Source of the DNA: Clostridia bacterium
GTDB taxonomy: Bacteria > Bacillota_A > Clostridia > Lachnospirales > Cellulosilyticaceae
DNA: 11,246 nucleotides
Direction of reading: 5' to 3'
Assembly: GCA_029239935.1 (NCBI GenBank)
Contig: JARBTY010000089.1
Span: 1 to 11,246 of the forward strand
Shown: positions 1-6,184 of the stretch, one piece after another
Position numbering within the stretch: the stretch's first letter is position 1
Layout: the number at the start of each line of letters is the position of its first letter
Made by a program: the position numbers and the translations under genes
Notes under the pieces: generated by a model
What the model was told of the DNA's origin: nothing
The model's input: only the letters and a program-made list of their open reading frames with translations
Databases searched by the model: none

Positions 1-479
1 AAGGCCTCTATTATGCTAATATAATCTGCCCGTTCTTTAATACTCTCTGGAAGCAGCCTACCTGTCAGCACAAGTTCCATATCCTCTGGTTTATTATCTA
101 TCAGCTCACAGAGTTCTAATTCCGTCAGCAAGTTTTGCTGCAGAGAATTGAGTATTTCATCTAATATCAGCATATCACACTCCCTTGTGTCCATCACTTT
201 ATTCGCAAAATTTAAGGCATTTTGCGTTTCACTCTTTAATTCTTCTTTTTCTTCTTCGCTTAACATCCATGTAAAATCATGATCTTTTTCAAAGTGGAAT
301 ACTTTAAAATAAGGTTCTAATTTTTTTAAGATGCTGCATTCACCAGTGTGAGCGTTTTTTAAAAATTGTATCATAATCACCTTATACTGACCGCCTATAG
401 CCCTTATCCCCTGTCCTATTGCAGCAGTTGTTTTCCCCTTGCCATCTCCGCAATAAACCTGTACAAATCCCTTTTCCAT
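1..479 (-). CDS. cobO: Corrinoid (cob(I)alamin) adenosyltransferase, CobO/BtuR family, C-terminus cut by window edge
   Basis: Transfers the adenosyl group of ATP to cob(I)alamin or a corrinoid precursor, giving the adenosylcobalamin used by B12 enzymes; cytosolic. The 159 visible residues start MEKGFVQVYC and carry the family P-loop GDGKGKTT at residues 11-18, then IQFLK near 37-41, a Walker-B-like segment ending LILDEI at 104-109, and ELVLTGR at 135-141, in the order expected for CobA/CobO/BtuR rather than for the unrelated PduO or EutT types. The family is usually about 170-200 residues, so perhaps 15-40 are missing beyond base 1. The ATG at 479 follows AAAGGAGGA with good spacing. It lies 27 bp after the metallopeptidase-like gene, probably in one transcript. 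It supplies the cofactor of the divergent NrdJ. Family assignment is secure; whether it serves de novo synthesis or salvage cannot be told. Confidence 0.93.
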   Translation of the reverse strand, partial: MEKGFVQVYCGDGKGKTTAAIGQGIRAIGGQYKVIMIQFLKNAHTGECSILKKLEPYFKVFHFEKDHDFTWMLSEEEKEELKSETQNALNFANKVMDTRECDMLILDEILNSLQQNLLTELELCELIDNKPEDMELVLTGRLLPESIKERADYISIIEA

Positions 480-506
480 CCCTTTTCCTCCTTTGTATAC
501 GTTTCT

Positions 507-1196
507 TTATAGGATGAAGTCTTGTCCAAAACGTTTAAAATACTGTGCCCTTTGTTCGTAATCAGGCATAATCTTTTCTATGTCTGCCCAAAAGGATTTG
601 CCATGATTAAAATGTCTTAGATGCATGACTTCATGAAGAACAATATACTCTATCATTTCCTCTTTAGCACCCATTAGCTTGACATTGTAAGATAAATTCC
701 CCTTTGATGAACAGCTCCCCCATCTTGTTTTTTGTTTTCTAATAGAAATGCTGCCATACTTAAGCCCTAACAAAGACGTATATTTTTCTGTAAGTCTTGT
801 CAGTATGATCTTTGCCTGTTCCTTAAAAAACGCTTCTATAAGCACTTCGGCTTGCTTTATGCTTTCTGGATTTAAAAGAGAAATAATCAGCTTATCATCT
901 GCAAGCTTGATTTGTGCTTTGTGGGAGCTTGCAGTTATACGTTCTATCTCCTTGGGTTCACCTAGATATAAAATACTGTTGGTGATACGCCAGTCGTTTT
1001 TTTGCCTCGCCGATTCTTTTTTGGCTCTCATTTTTTCGATTTTCTGCTTATAGTCAGTGATTACTTCATGAATGTGTTTATCAGATAGATATTGCGGTAC
1101 TTTAACTACCACACTCAAATCATCCTCTACATAAATAGAAACTGTTTTTCTTTTTTGTTTTAAGATATGATACATTGCCTTATTTACCTGCTTCAT
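507..1196 (-). CDS. YgjP-like zinc metallopeptidase-domain protein (DUF45 / COG1451, M48-like)
   Basis: A 229-residue cytosolic protein of the YgjP/DUF45 family of predicted metal-dependent hydrolases. The N-terminal part (about 1-140) is a basic, partly helical region. The C-terminal part has the family block TRWGSCSSKGNLSYN at 157-171, the zinc motif HEVMH at 188-192 (H188 and H192 as ligands, E189 as the general base) and a third probable ligand H198 in HFNHGKSFW. No signal peptide or membrane segment is visible, and length is normal for the family. The biological substrate is poorly known, so only the fold and metal site are asserted. The ATG at 1196 has a weak ribosome binding site; the in-frame ATG at 1175 (residue 8) is an alternative. 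An extended -10 promoter lies just upstream, and cobO follows 27 bp downstream, so the two are likely co-transcribed. Confidence 0.88.
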   Translation of the reverse strand: MKQVNKAMYHILKQKRKTVSIYVEDDLSVVVKVPQYLSDKHIHEVITDYKQKIEKMRAKKESARQKNDWRITNSILYLGEPKEIERITASSHKAQIKLADDKLIISLLNPESIKQAEVLIEAFFKEQAKIILTRLTEKYTSLLGLKYGSISIRKQKTRWGSCSSKGNLSYNVKLMGAKEEMIEYIVLHEVMHLRHFNHGKSFWADIEKIMPDYEQRAQYFKRFGQDFIL

Positions 1197-1228
1197 TTAT
1201 TTTAATGGGATATCGTATAATTTCTATT

Positions 1229-1257
1229 ATTATACCACACTACAAATTAAATGGCAT
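1229..1257 (-). promoter_or_regulatory. Extended -10 sigma-A promoter before the YgjP-like gene
   Basis: On the minus strand there is a perfect TATAAT (1234-1229) preceded by TGG, i.e. the TGn extended -10 element, and a weak -35 ATGCCA (1257-1252) 17 bp upstream. Transcription would start near 1222, giving a leader of about 26 nt. The element lies directly after the stop codon of the SSB-like gene, so the YgjP-like and cobO genes can be transcribed independently of it. Confidence 0.6.
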
Positions 1258-1258
1258 A

Positions 1259-1903
1259 CTACTCTGTTCTATTATTATTTTCAGTAATTTCCATTTTACC
1301 AATAGAAATCTCATATGCAACCTTTGTCGAGGTCTCTCCCGTTTCTAATCTTTTTTGATAAACCCTGCTTTGTATCCTTCCCCATACCTGTATGTGGTCT
1401 CCTATGGATAAGCTTTCAGCAAACCTTGCATTTCTTCCCCAGGTGATGCAAGGAATATAATCAGACTTATGATACGATCTGTTCACAGCTAATAAAATAT
1501 CTGTTATCTCTCTTCCAAAAGGAGTCGTCCTGTAAACAGGATCTTTACACACATACCCATTGAGATAAATATAATTTTTATTTTTTAATAGTTCCTGCTC
1601 AGAAACTTCCTTCGCTTCTAGAATGAATACTGTTAAAATCAGTCTGTTTTTACCTTCTTCATACTGATTATAAGACCTAAACTGACCTAACACTTCTAAT
1701 ATCTTACCTTCTATATTTCCTATTGTTGGCAGTAGACGCTCCGAAATAGTAACTGGTAAAATATCATAGGAATCACTTAATCTTGGTACCTCCAGATCAA
1801 AAGTGTAAAACCCTTCCCCGTACACTTTATGACTAAATCGAATATCACTTACTACCTTCCCGATCAGCAGTACCTCATTATTTTCTAATATATGTTCTAC
1901 CAT
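1259..1903 (-). CDS. Tandem OB-fold single-stranded DNA-binding (SSB-like) protein
   Basis: A 214-residue protein that appears to contain two SSB-type OB folds. The second (about 110-206) is clearly SSB-like: YLNGYVCKDPVYRTTPFGRE, then ILLAVNRSY, IPCITWGRNARFAESL, GDHIQVWGRIQSR and a closing YEISIGKMEI strand, matching the usual order of SSB strands and loops. The first (about 8-100), from VLLIGKVVSDIRFSH through ILEVLGQFRSYNQ to LTVFILEAKE, has the same strand pattern but weaker conservation. It lacks the acidic DDDLPF-like tail through which housekeeping SSB recruits partners, so it is probably not the essential ssb but an accessory paralogue, as seen in Clostridia. The ATG at 1903 follows TAAGGAGAGG. 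It sits about 80 bp downstream of the MurE-like gene. SSB-domain call is firm; function beyond nucleic-acid binding is unknown. Confidence 0.82.
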   Translation of the reverse strand: MVEHILENNEVLLIGKVVSDIRFSHKVYGEGFYTFDLEVPRLSDSYDILPVTISERLLPTIGNIEGKILEVLGQFRSYNQYEEGKNRLILTVFILEAKEVSEQELLKNKNYIYLNGYVCKDPVYRTTPFGREITDILLAVNRSYHKSDYIPCITWGRNARFAESLSIGDHIQVWGRIQSRVYQKRLETGETSTKVAYEISIGKMEITENNNRTE

Positions 1904-1983
1904 TCCCTACCCTCTCCTTATCCTCTTTTTGTTCTTTAACAGTTTCATCTGTCAATATAATATCTATTCTTTCATGTACAACT

Positions 1984-2643
1984 TTATACCATATTATAGA
2001 TATTATTTTCCAAAACAAATGTACTTGTATCAAACCCATAAAGGACACAAATTGCAGCTCCTGCTAATAATTCTTCTGTACATTTAGTCTTTCCCCACAC
2101 TGGAAATTCTACCGGGGTCGTAAAGGTTCCCTTCTTCGTAGGTATACAAGTCTGTATGCAGCACTGCAGCTTTGTAATACCTTCTGGACTTTGCTGTGCA
2201 CTGGATAAAGAGATGTCTGCATCATTGTGCCATCCATAGGTAATACATTCCTTACCTTTAATATTATAAGTGTCCGGAATAAGGTAGCATTTACACTTGA
2301 ATGATTTCAAAATCTTGTTTTCAAAATAACCCTTATGGTTTAAATCAGGTTTATTTGGGAGAAAATAATCAAATAGTACAATGATATCAAAGCTGACATG
2401 TCTATACAAATCTTTTTCTACACTATTTCTTTTAAATTCGACAAGCAATAGATCTACCTTATTTTCCTTGTCTAAGCATTGGACATAACTTTTTATAGAT
2501 AATAATTTATTATTTTTGTACAAAATGGGTTGTTCAGGCGCTATATGGTCTATTTTTATCCTATGCTTTTTACTTATAGCATATATATAATCCAGTGTTT
2601 CTTTTCCCATATCTAACGTATTATCTATACCTATTGTAATCAT
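1984..2643 (-). CDS. Degenerate MurE-like (Mur ligase central-domain) protein lacking a P-loop
   Basis: A 219-residue protein I read as a decayed or repurposed Mur ligase relative. By eye its segments follow the MurE order: ITIGIDNTLDMGKET (2-16) sits where GVTGTNGKTT should be; VDLLLVEFKRNSVEKDLY matches the strand ending MEVSS; HVSFDIIVLFDYFLPNKPDL matches the FDVAVFTNLSRDHLD stretch; YFENK recalls the NYFxAK region with the carbamylated lysine; CITYGWHNDADISLSS matches the TYG...ADI segment; and LLAGAAICVLYGFD matches the NALAAIAVALELGID helix. The GTNGKT nucleotide loop and the DHLD histidine are gone, and the C-terminal ligase domain is absent (Mur ligases are about 450-500 residues), so ligase activity is unlikely. 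No signal peptide. The ATG at 2643 follows AAAGGAGA. Homology is inferred from pattern, not from a search. Confidence 0.55.
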   Translation of the reverse strand: MITIGIDNTLDMGKETLDYIYAISKKHRIKIDHIAPEQPILYKNNKLLSIKSYVQCLDKENKVDLLLVEFKRNSVEKDLYRHVSFDIIVLFDYFLPNKPDLNHKGYFENKILKSFKCKCYLIPDTYNIKGKECITYGWHNDADISLSSAQQSPEGITKLQCCIQTCIPTKKGTFTTPVEFPVWGKTKCTEELLAGAAICVLYGFDTSTFVLENNIYNMV

Positions 2644-2664
2644 CTGCCAATCTCCTTTAACCGT

Positions 2665-2694
2665 GATATAGTCTTATTTAGTTTTTACTGTAAA
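2665..2694 (-). promoter_or_regulatory. Possible promoter of the MurE-like gene
   Basis: On the minus strand a -35-like TTTACA (2694-2689, 5 of 6 matches) is followed after 18 bp by TATATC (2670-2665, 4 of 6). The start would fall near 2658, almost at the ribosome binding site, which makes the leader unusually short; hence low confidence. Confidence 0.3.
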
Positions 2695-2750
2695 TACTAT
2701 TTTTATGTTTGAGCAGATCGAAAATTTGTCCTTCACCTCAGACTTTTTCT

Positions 2751-2756
2751 TATAAT
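2751..2756 (+). promoter_or_regulatory. nrdJ: Candidate -10 element upstream of nrdJ
   Basis: A perfect TATAAT lies in the divergent intergenic region, upstream of both NrdR-like boxes. The best -35 is TTGTCC (2726-2731) at a 19-bp spacing, which is poor. If this is the promoter, NrdR bound at the boxes would block the transcript just after initiation. A second candidate is TAGACA (2800-2805) with TACTAT (2822-2827) 16 bp apart, which would place the promoter inside the boxes. The sequence does not decide between them. No cobalamin riboswitch is recognisable in this leader. Confidence 0.35.
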
Positions 2757-2789
2757 AAAATCTATATCCTATAAAACGACAGATTACAA

Positions 2790-2805
2790 GTGATATATAT
2801 AGACA
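2790..2805 (+). promoter_or_regulatory. nrdJ: NrdR-box-like operator 1 (upstream, weaker)
   Basis: The core TATATATAG matches the right-hand part of the NrdR box consensus acaCwAtATaTwGtgt, but the left-hand C is missing and the outer bases diverge. Its start lies exactly 31 bp before the start of the second box, i.e. three helical turns, the usual spacing of paired NrdR boxes. Known NrdR sites come as such pairs in front of ribonucleotide reductase genes. A 6-bp inverted repeat AAGTGA/TCACTT (2788-2793 and 2808-2813) surrounds it. Confidence 0.5.
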
Positions 2806-2820
2806 TTTCACTTCGCGTTT

Positions 2821-2836
2821 ATACTATATATTGTAT
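2821..2836 (+). promoter_or_regulatory. nrdJ: NrdR-box operator 2 (downstream, strong)
   Basis: The 16-mer ATACTATATATTGTAT agrees with the NrdR box acaCwAtATaTwGtgt at 14 of 16 positions, including the key C and G flanking the AT core. It lies about 94 bp before the chosen nrdJ start. NrdR is the ATP/dATP-sensing repressor of RNR genes in most bacteria; its gene is not in this window, so regulation is inferred from the site alone. Confidence 0.68.
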
Positions 2837-2913
2837 TTATGACTTGCAAACAGCTCTATTCTATGTTAAATTAAATTAACTGTTATTCCCATTCACTTAT
2901 TACTATATATGTC

Positions 2914-2920
2914 AGGAGGA
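2914..2920 (+). promoter_or_regulatory. nrdJ: Ribosome binding site that decides the nrdJ start
   Basis: AGGAGGA lies 9 nt before the ATG at 2930 and 12 nt before the ATG at 2933. It falls inside the longest open frame, which begins at 2909, so the 2909 start would have its own Shine-Dalgarno sequence within its coding region. The ATG at 2930 is therefore preferred. Confidence 0.85.
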
Positions 2921-2929
2921 CATTATTTA

Positions 2930-5857
2930 ATGATGGTCAACTTAAAAGATCTTATAACACCTTATTATACCGCTTCTCTAAATGAGAGCACCCAAACTGT
3001 GTATGACTTATTTACTTGGCACGCTGTTGATGTTAAAATAACCGATTATAAAACAGGCCAGATTATCGTACATATGGAGAATCTAGAGTTTCCTACCCAC
3101 TTTTCCCAGTCTGCTTGTGATATTATCGCTAGCAAGTATTTTAGAAGAAGTGGCGTACCTACGCCGGCTGGCTGTGAAACCTCCTTTAAGCAAGTCGTTC
3201 ACCGTATGGTCAATTTTTGGACCCTTTCAGCTTATGATGAAGGTTTAATTGATGAAGACTCGAAATCAATTGTTTATAATGAGCTGGCCTATATGATGCT
3301 GGCACAAATGTGGGCACCTAACAGTCCTCAATGGTTTAACACTGGTTTAAAATCCAGTTATGATATTTCAGGCCCTAGCCAAGGGCACTACTATTACGAC
3401 CCTAGGCTCAAAGATGTGGTTTTATCACCAGATGCTTATACAAGAACTCAAGGATCTGCTTGTTTTATCGTGAGTGTCCGTGATTCGCTTTTGGGGGACA
3501 AATCGATTACCGATCAGTTGGCTACGGAAACAAGACTTTTTAAATACGGCTCAGGCGTAGGCTCTAACTGGTCTTCTATCCGCGGCAAAGGTGAAACCTT
3601 ATCTGGCGGCGGTAAATCCTCTGGGCTTATGAGTTTTCTCAAAGTCTTTGACCGCAATGCAGGAGCTATCAAATCCGGTGGTACAACAAGACGTGCGGCT
3701 AAAATGAATATTTTAGATATTGATCATCCTGAAATAGAAGATTTTATTAATTGGAAGGCTCATGAGGAAGACAAGGTGGCGGCTTTAGGCAAAATGGGAT
3801 ATGATACCCATTTTGATGGTGAGGCTTACGAAACTGTTTCTGGTCAAAATGCTAATAACTCTGTTAGAGTAACTGATACCTTTATGTCACAAGTTAATGA
3901 TCCTACGGCTATGATCCCGCTCACTAACAGATTAGATGGTCAGGTATCCACAGAGGTCTTAATCAAAGATTTATATGATAAAATCTCCTATGCGGCTTGG
4001 CGTTCTGGAGACCCTGGCATGCAGTTTGATGATACAATCAATGCCTGGCATACGGCTCCTGCGGGAGAAGACGGCAATGCCTTTGCTCCCCACAACCGTA
4101 TCAATGCCAGTAACCCTTGCTCGGAATATATGTTTCTTGACGATACAGCCTGCAACTTAGCAAGTATTAATTTATTAAATTTTTATGATGCAGACAGCCG
4201 AAAGCTAGATATAGAAGGATACATGCATTGTATTAAAATGGTTCAGATTGTTTTGGAAGCCACGATTCATCAGGGTCAGTTCCCAACCCCTGACATTGCA
4301 AGAAGATCTTATCACTTCAGAACAACAGGCCTTGGACTTACCAACCTGGGTGCTTTATTTATGCTCATGGGACTCCCTTATGACAGTGAAGAATCCCGTC
4401 ATCTCGGATCTGCTGTGATGAGTTTGTTAACAGGTTACTCTTATTATATTTCTTCTTTGTTTGCCAAAGAAATAGGTGCTTTCACTTACTTTGAAAGTAA
4501 CAAACCCCATATGATGAAGGTCATACGTAACCATGCTAAATGCAGCAGGTACAGTGACAGTGACTCGCAGCTTGAAGGGCTTAATTATTCTCCTGTTTTA
4601 TTAGATCATAATGTACTTATAAACCTTGGATTTGCTGATTTAAGTGCCGTCCTCAAAAATACCTGGGAACAGACTATCACTTCTGGTGAGCAATATGGTT
4701 TTAGAAACGCACAGGTTTCGGTTCTTGCCCCTACTGGGACCATTGCCTTTGCAATGGACTGTGCAACAACTTCTTCTGAGCCCTTTTTCAGTCATGTGGC
4801 CTATAAGAAGCTTGTAGGCGGCGGCAGTATGGAAATCGTCAACCCTCTCATAAGTGAGGTGCTTATCCATCTAGGTTATCCTTCCCATGAAGTAGAAGCC
4901 ATTAAAGCCTATATTTTAAGAAAAGAAGAAAAAGATGGTTATACTGCTTTGGTAGACGGCAAGATTGAAGGGGCTCCTTACCTTAAAGAAGCGCATTATC
5001 CTATCTTTGATACGGCCAACAAATGCGGAACTGGTCAGCGCTATATTGCTCCCGAAGGTCATGTAAAGATGATGGCCGCCTTAACCCCTCATGTTTCAGG
5101 AGCCATTTCCAAAACGGTCAACCTTCCCCAAGATGCTACTTTGGAAGACATTGCAGCTATTTATCATCTTTCTTGGCAGATGGGGGTCAAAGCTATTGCT
5201 TTATATCGTGATGGATGCAAAACTAGTCAGCCCCTTAATACAACTATGAATACCTCTGTGTCAGCTGATCTTGAAAACCTTACCTACCAAGCACTTCTTG
5301 AATATGCTCAGCAGAAAGAGACCTCTTTAAAAGCTCCTCTTAGAACTAAACCAACAGGAATCCGTAAAGCTCATGTTCATGAAGCAGAAATTGCCGGACT
5401 AAAGCTTTATATTACCGTCTCCTTTTATGAAGATGGTAAACTTGGCGAATTGTATGTTTCTGCGGGACGGCAAGGTTCTTTGGTCAAAGGACTTTTAGAT
5501 AGTCTTTCTACTACCGTTTCTGAAATGCTGCAGTATGGTGTACCGGCCAGGGACATTGCCAGTATGTACAGAGGTCAAAAATTTGAACCAAGCGGTTTTG
5601 TTTATGGTCATCCTTATATTAAAATGGCAGACTCTATCTCAGATCTTATCAGTAAGATTATAGATATCGAACTAGGGGACTTTACTTATTCTCAAGTCAA
5701 GCCCACTCCTTCTGCTGAAAAACCCGCAACTCCAACTTCTTCAGGCAGTATCAAATTATATGGTGAAACCTGTCCTTCCTGCAAAAGTGAAAGACTTGTT
5801 AAAAATGGTACTTGTAAAGTGTGTATTGATTGCGGTACAACCACTGGATGCAGTTAA
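2930..5857 (+). CDS. nrdJ: Adenosylcobalamin-dependent (class II) ribonucleotide reductase NrdJ
   Basis: Reduces ribonucleotides to deoxyribonucleotides with a thiyl radical generated from adenosylcobalamin, independently of oxygen; cytosolic. The start at 2930 gives 975 residues. Visible catalytic parts (this numbering): C178 in GSACF and C408 in TACNLAS as the redox pair, and NPCSE (395-399) with N395, radical cysteine C397 and E399; C397 and C408 are 11 apart, as in characterised class II enzymes. APTGTIAF (600-607) is the phosphate-binding loop. A TSCPD domain spans about 803-913, and the C-terminus is a cysteine-rich ribbon (C948, C951, C962, C965, C968, C974) that probably regenerates the active-site disulfide. 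No N-terminal ATP-cone is visible. The leader carries paired NrdR-like boxes. A Spo0E-like gene follows with no clear terminator between. Assignment is secure. Confidence 0.96.
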   Translation: MMVNLKDLITPYYTASLNESTQTVYDLFTWHAVDVKITDYKTGQIIVHMENLEFPTHFSQSACDIIASKYFRRSGVPTPAGCETSFKQVVHRMVNFWTLSAYDEGLIDEDSKSIVYNELAYMMLAQMWAPNSPQWFNTGLKSSYDISGPSQGHYYYDPRLKDVVLSPDAYTRTQGSACFIVSVRDSLLGDKSITDQLATETRLFKYGSGVGSNWSSIRGKGETLSGGGKSSGLMSFLKVFDRNAGAIKSGGTTRRAAKMNILDIDHPEIEDFINWKAHEEDKVAALGKMGYDTHFDGEAYETVSGQNANNSVRVTDTFMSQVNDPTAMIPLTNRLDGQVSTEVLIKDLYDKISYAAWRSGDPGMQFDDTINAWHTAPAGEDGNAFAPHNRINASNPCSEYMFLDDTACNLASINLLNFYDADSRKLDIEGYMHCIKMVQIVLEATIHQGQFPTPDIARRSYHFRTTGLGLTNLGALFMLMGLPYDSEESRHLGSAVMSLLTGYSYYISSLFAKEIGAFTYFESNKPHMMKVIRNHAKCSRYSDSDSQLEGLNYSPVLLDHNVLINLGFADLSAVLKNTWEQTITSGEQYGFRNAQVSVLAPTGTIAFAMDCATTSSEPFFSHVAYKKLVGGGSMEIVNPLISEVLIHLGYPSHEVEAIKAYILRKEEKDGYTALVDGKIEGAPYLKEAHYPIFDTANKCGTGQRYIAPEGHVKMMAALTPHVSGAISKTVNLPQDATLEDIAAIYHLSWQMGVKAIALYRDGCKTSQPLNTTMNTSVSADLENLTYQALLEYAQQKETSLKAPLRTKPTGIRKAHVHEAEIAGLKLYITVSFYEDGKLGELYVSAGRQGSLVKGLLDSLSTTVSEMLQYGVPARDIASMYRGQKFEPSGFVYGHPYIKMADSISDLISKIIDIELGDFTYSQVKPTPSAEKPATPTSSGSIKLYGETCPSCKSERLVKNGTCKVCIDCGTTTGCS

Positions 5858-5890
5858 AAAATGTAACTTTTTACCTCCTCTTGCATATTA

Positions 5891-5896
5891 TATAAT
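5891..5896 (+). promoter_or_regulatory. Possible -10 element before the Spo0E-like gene
   Basis: A perfect TATAAT lies 58 bp before the small gene, but no good -35 is seen at 16-18 bp (only TTTTTA). It could be an internal promoter or AT-rich chance. Read-through from nrdJ is equally possible. Confidence 0.3.
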
Positions 5897-5953
5897 TAGA
5901 CAATTTACCTGACACCCATGGTACTATATTAAGAGAGAGGCGAGTATACAAAA

Positions 5954-6133
5954 ATGAATACGCCCAGTAGTCATGTTATAGAAACCTTAAAAAAAGAGTT
6001 AACACTTGCTATCATCCATAATCATTACAACTTATTAGCTCCCGAAGTATTAAGCTTGAGTATACAATTAGACGACTTAACAACTCCCCTATTTAAACAT
6101 CAGCTTGAAAAGGCTAAACGTTCATCGATATAG
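5954..6133 (+). CDS. Spo0E-like aspartyl-phosphate phosphatase (59 residues)
   Basis: A 59-residue protein matching the Spo0E-like family of small helical-hairpin proteins, which dephosphorylate the sporulation master regulator Spo0A~P and so delay spore formation. It shows an N-terminal helix (ETLKKELTLAIIHNHYN), a short turn (LLAPE) and a second helix with LSLSIQLDDL at 33-42. This aligns with the family signature LSQELDxLI, keeping the serine, leucine and the aspartate (D40) regarded as essential; I and Q replace Q and E. Length is typical for the family. The ATG at 5954 follows GAGAGAGG with a rather long 13-nt gap. It lies 96 bp after nrdJ and ends just before a strong terminator. The target response regulator cannot be read from sequence; Spo0A is the usual one. 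Confidence 0.75.
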   Translation: MNTPSSHVIETLKKELTLAIIHNHYNLLAPEVLSLSIQLDDLTTPLFKHQLEKAKRSSI

Positions 6134-6144
6134 TATAATGACTA

Positions 6145-6176
6145 AAAGGTTATAAGAGTTCGCTCTTATAACCTTT
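6145..6176. terminator. Bidirectional rho-independent terminator
   Basis: A perfect 14-bp inverted repeat (6145-6158 and 6163-6176) closes a TTCG loop. The plus strand continues with TTTATTT and the minus strand with TTTTAG. It sits between convergent genes, 11 bp after the Spo0E-like stop and 8 bp beyond the pdaB stop, so it can end both transcripts. Confidence 0.88.
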
Positions 6177-6184
6177 ATTTATGA

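Noticed and set aside
748..1053. Plus-strand open frame of 101 codons
   Set aside because: It lies wholly antisense to the YgjP-like gene, whose HEVMH and WGSCSS motifs show which strand codes. The plus frame has no recognisable motif.
1904..1983. Promoter for the SSB-like gene from the TTGACA on the minus strand in this gap
   Set aside because: The -35-like hexamer has no -10-like sequence 16-18 bp downstream.
2644..2929. Cobalamin riboswitch before the B12-dependent RNR
   Set aside because: No B12-box-like GCCACTG or complex conserved stem set is visible in this short, very AT-rich region; the NrdR boxes explain it better.
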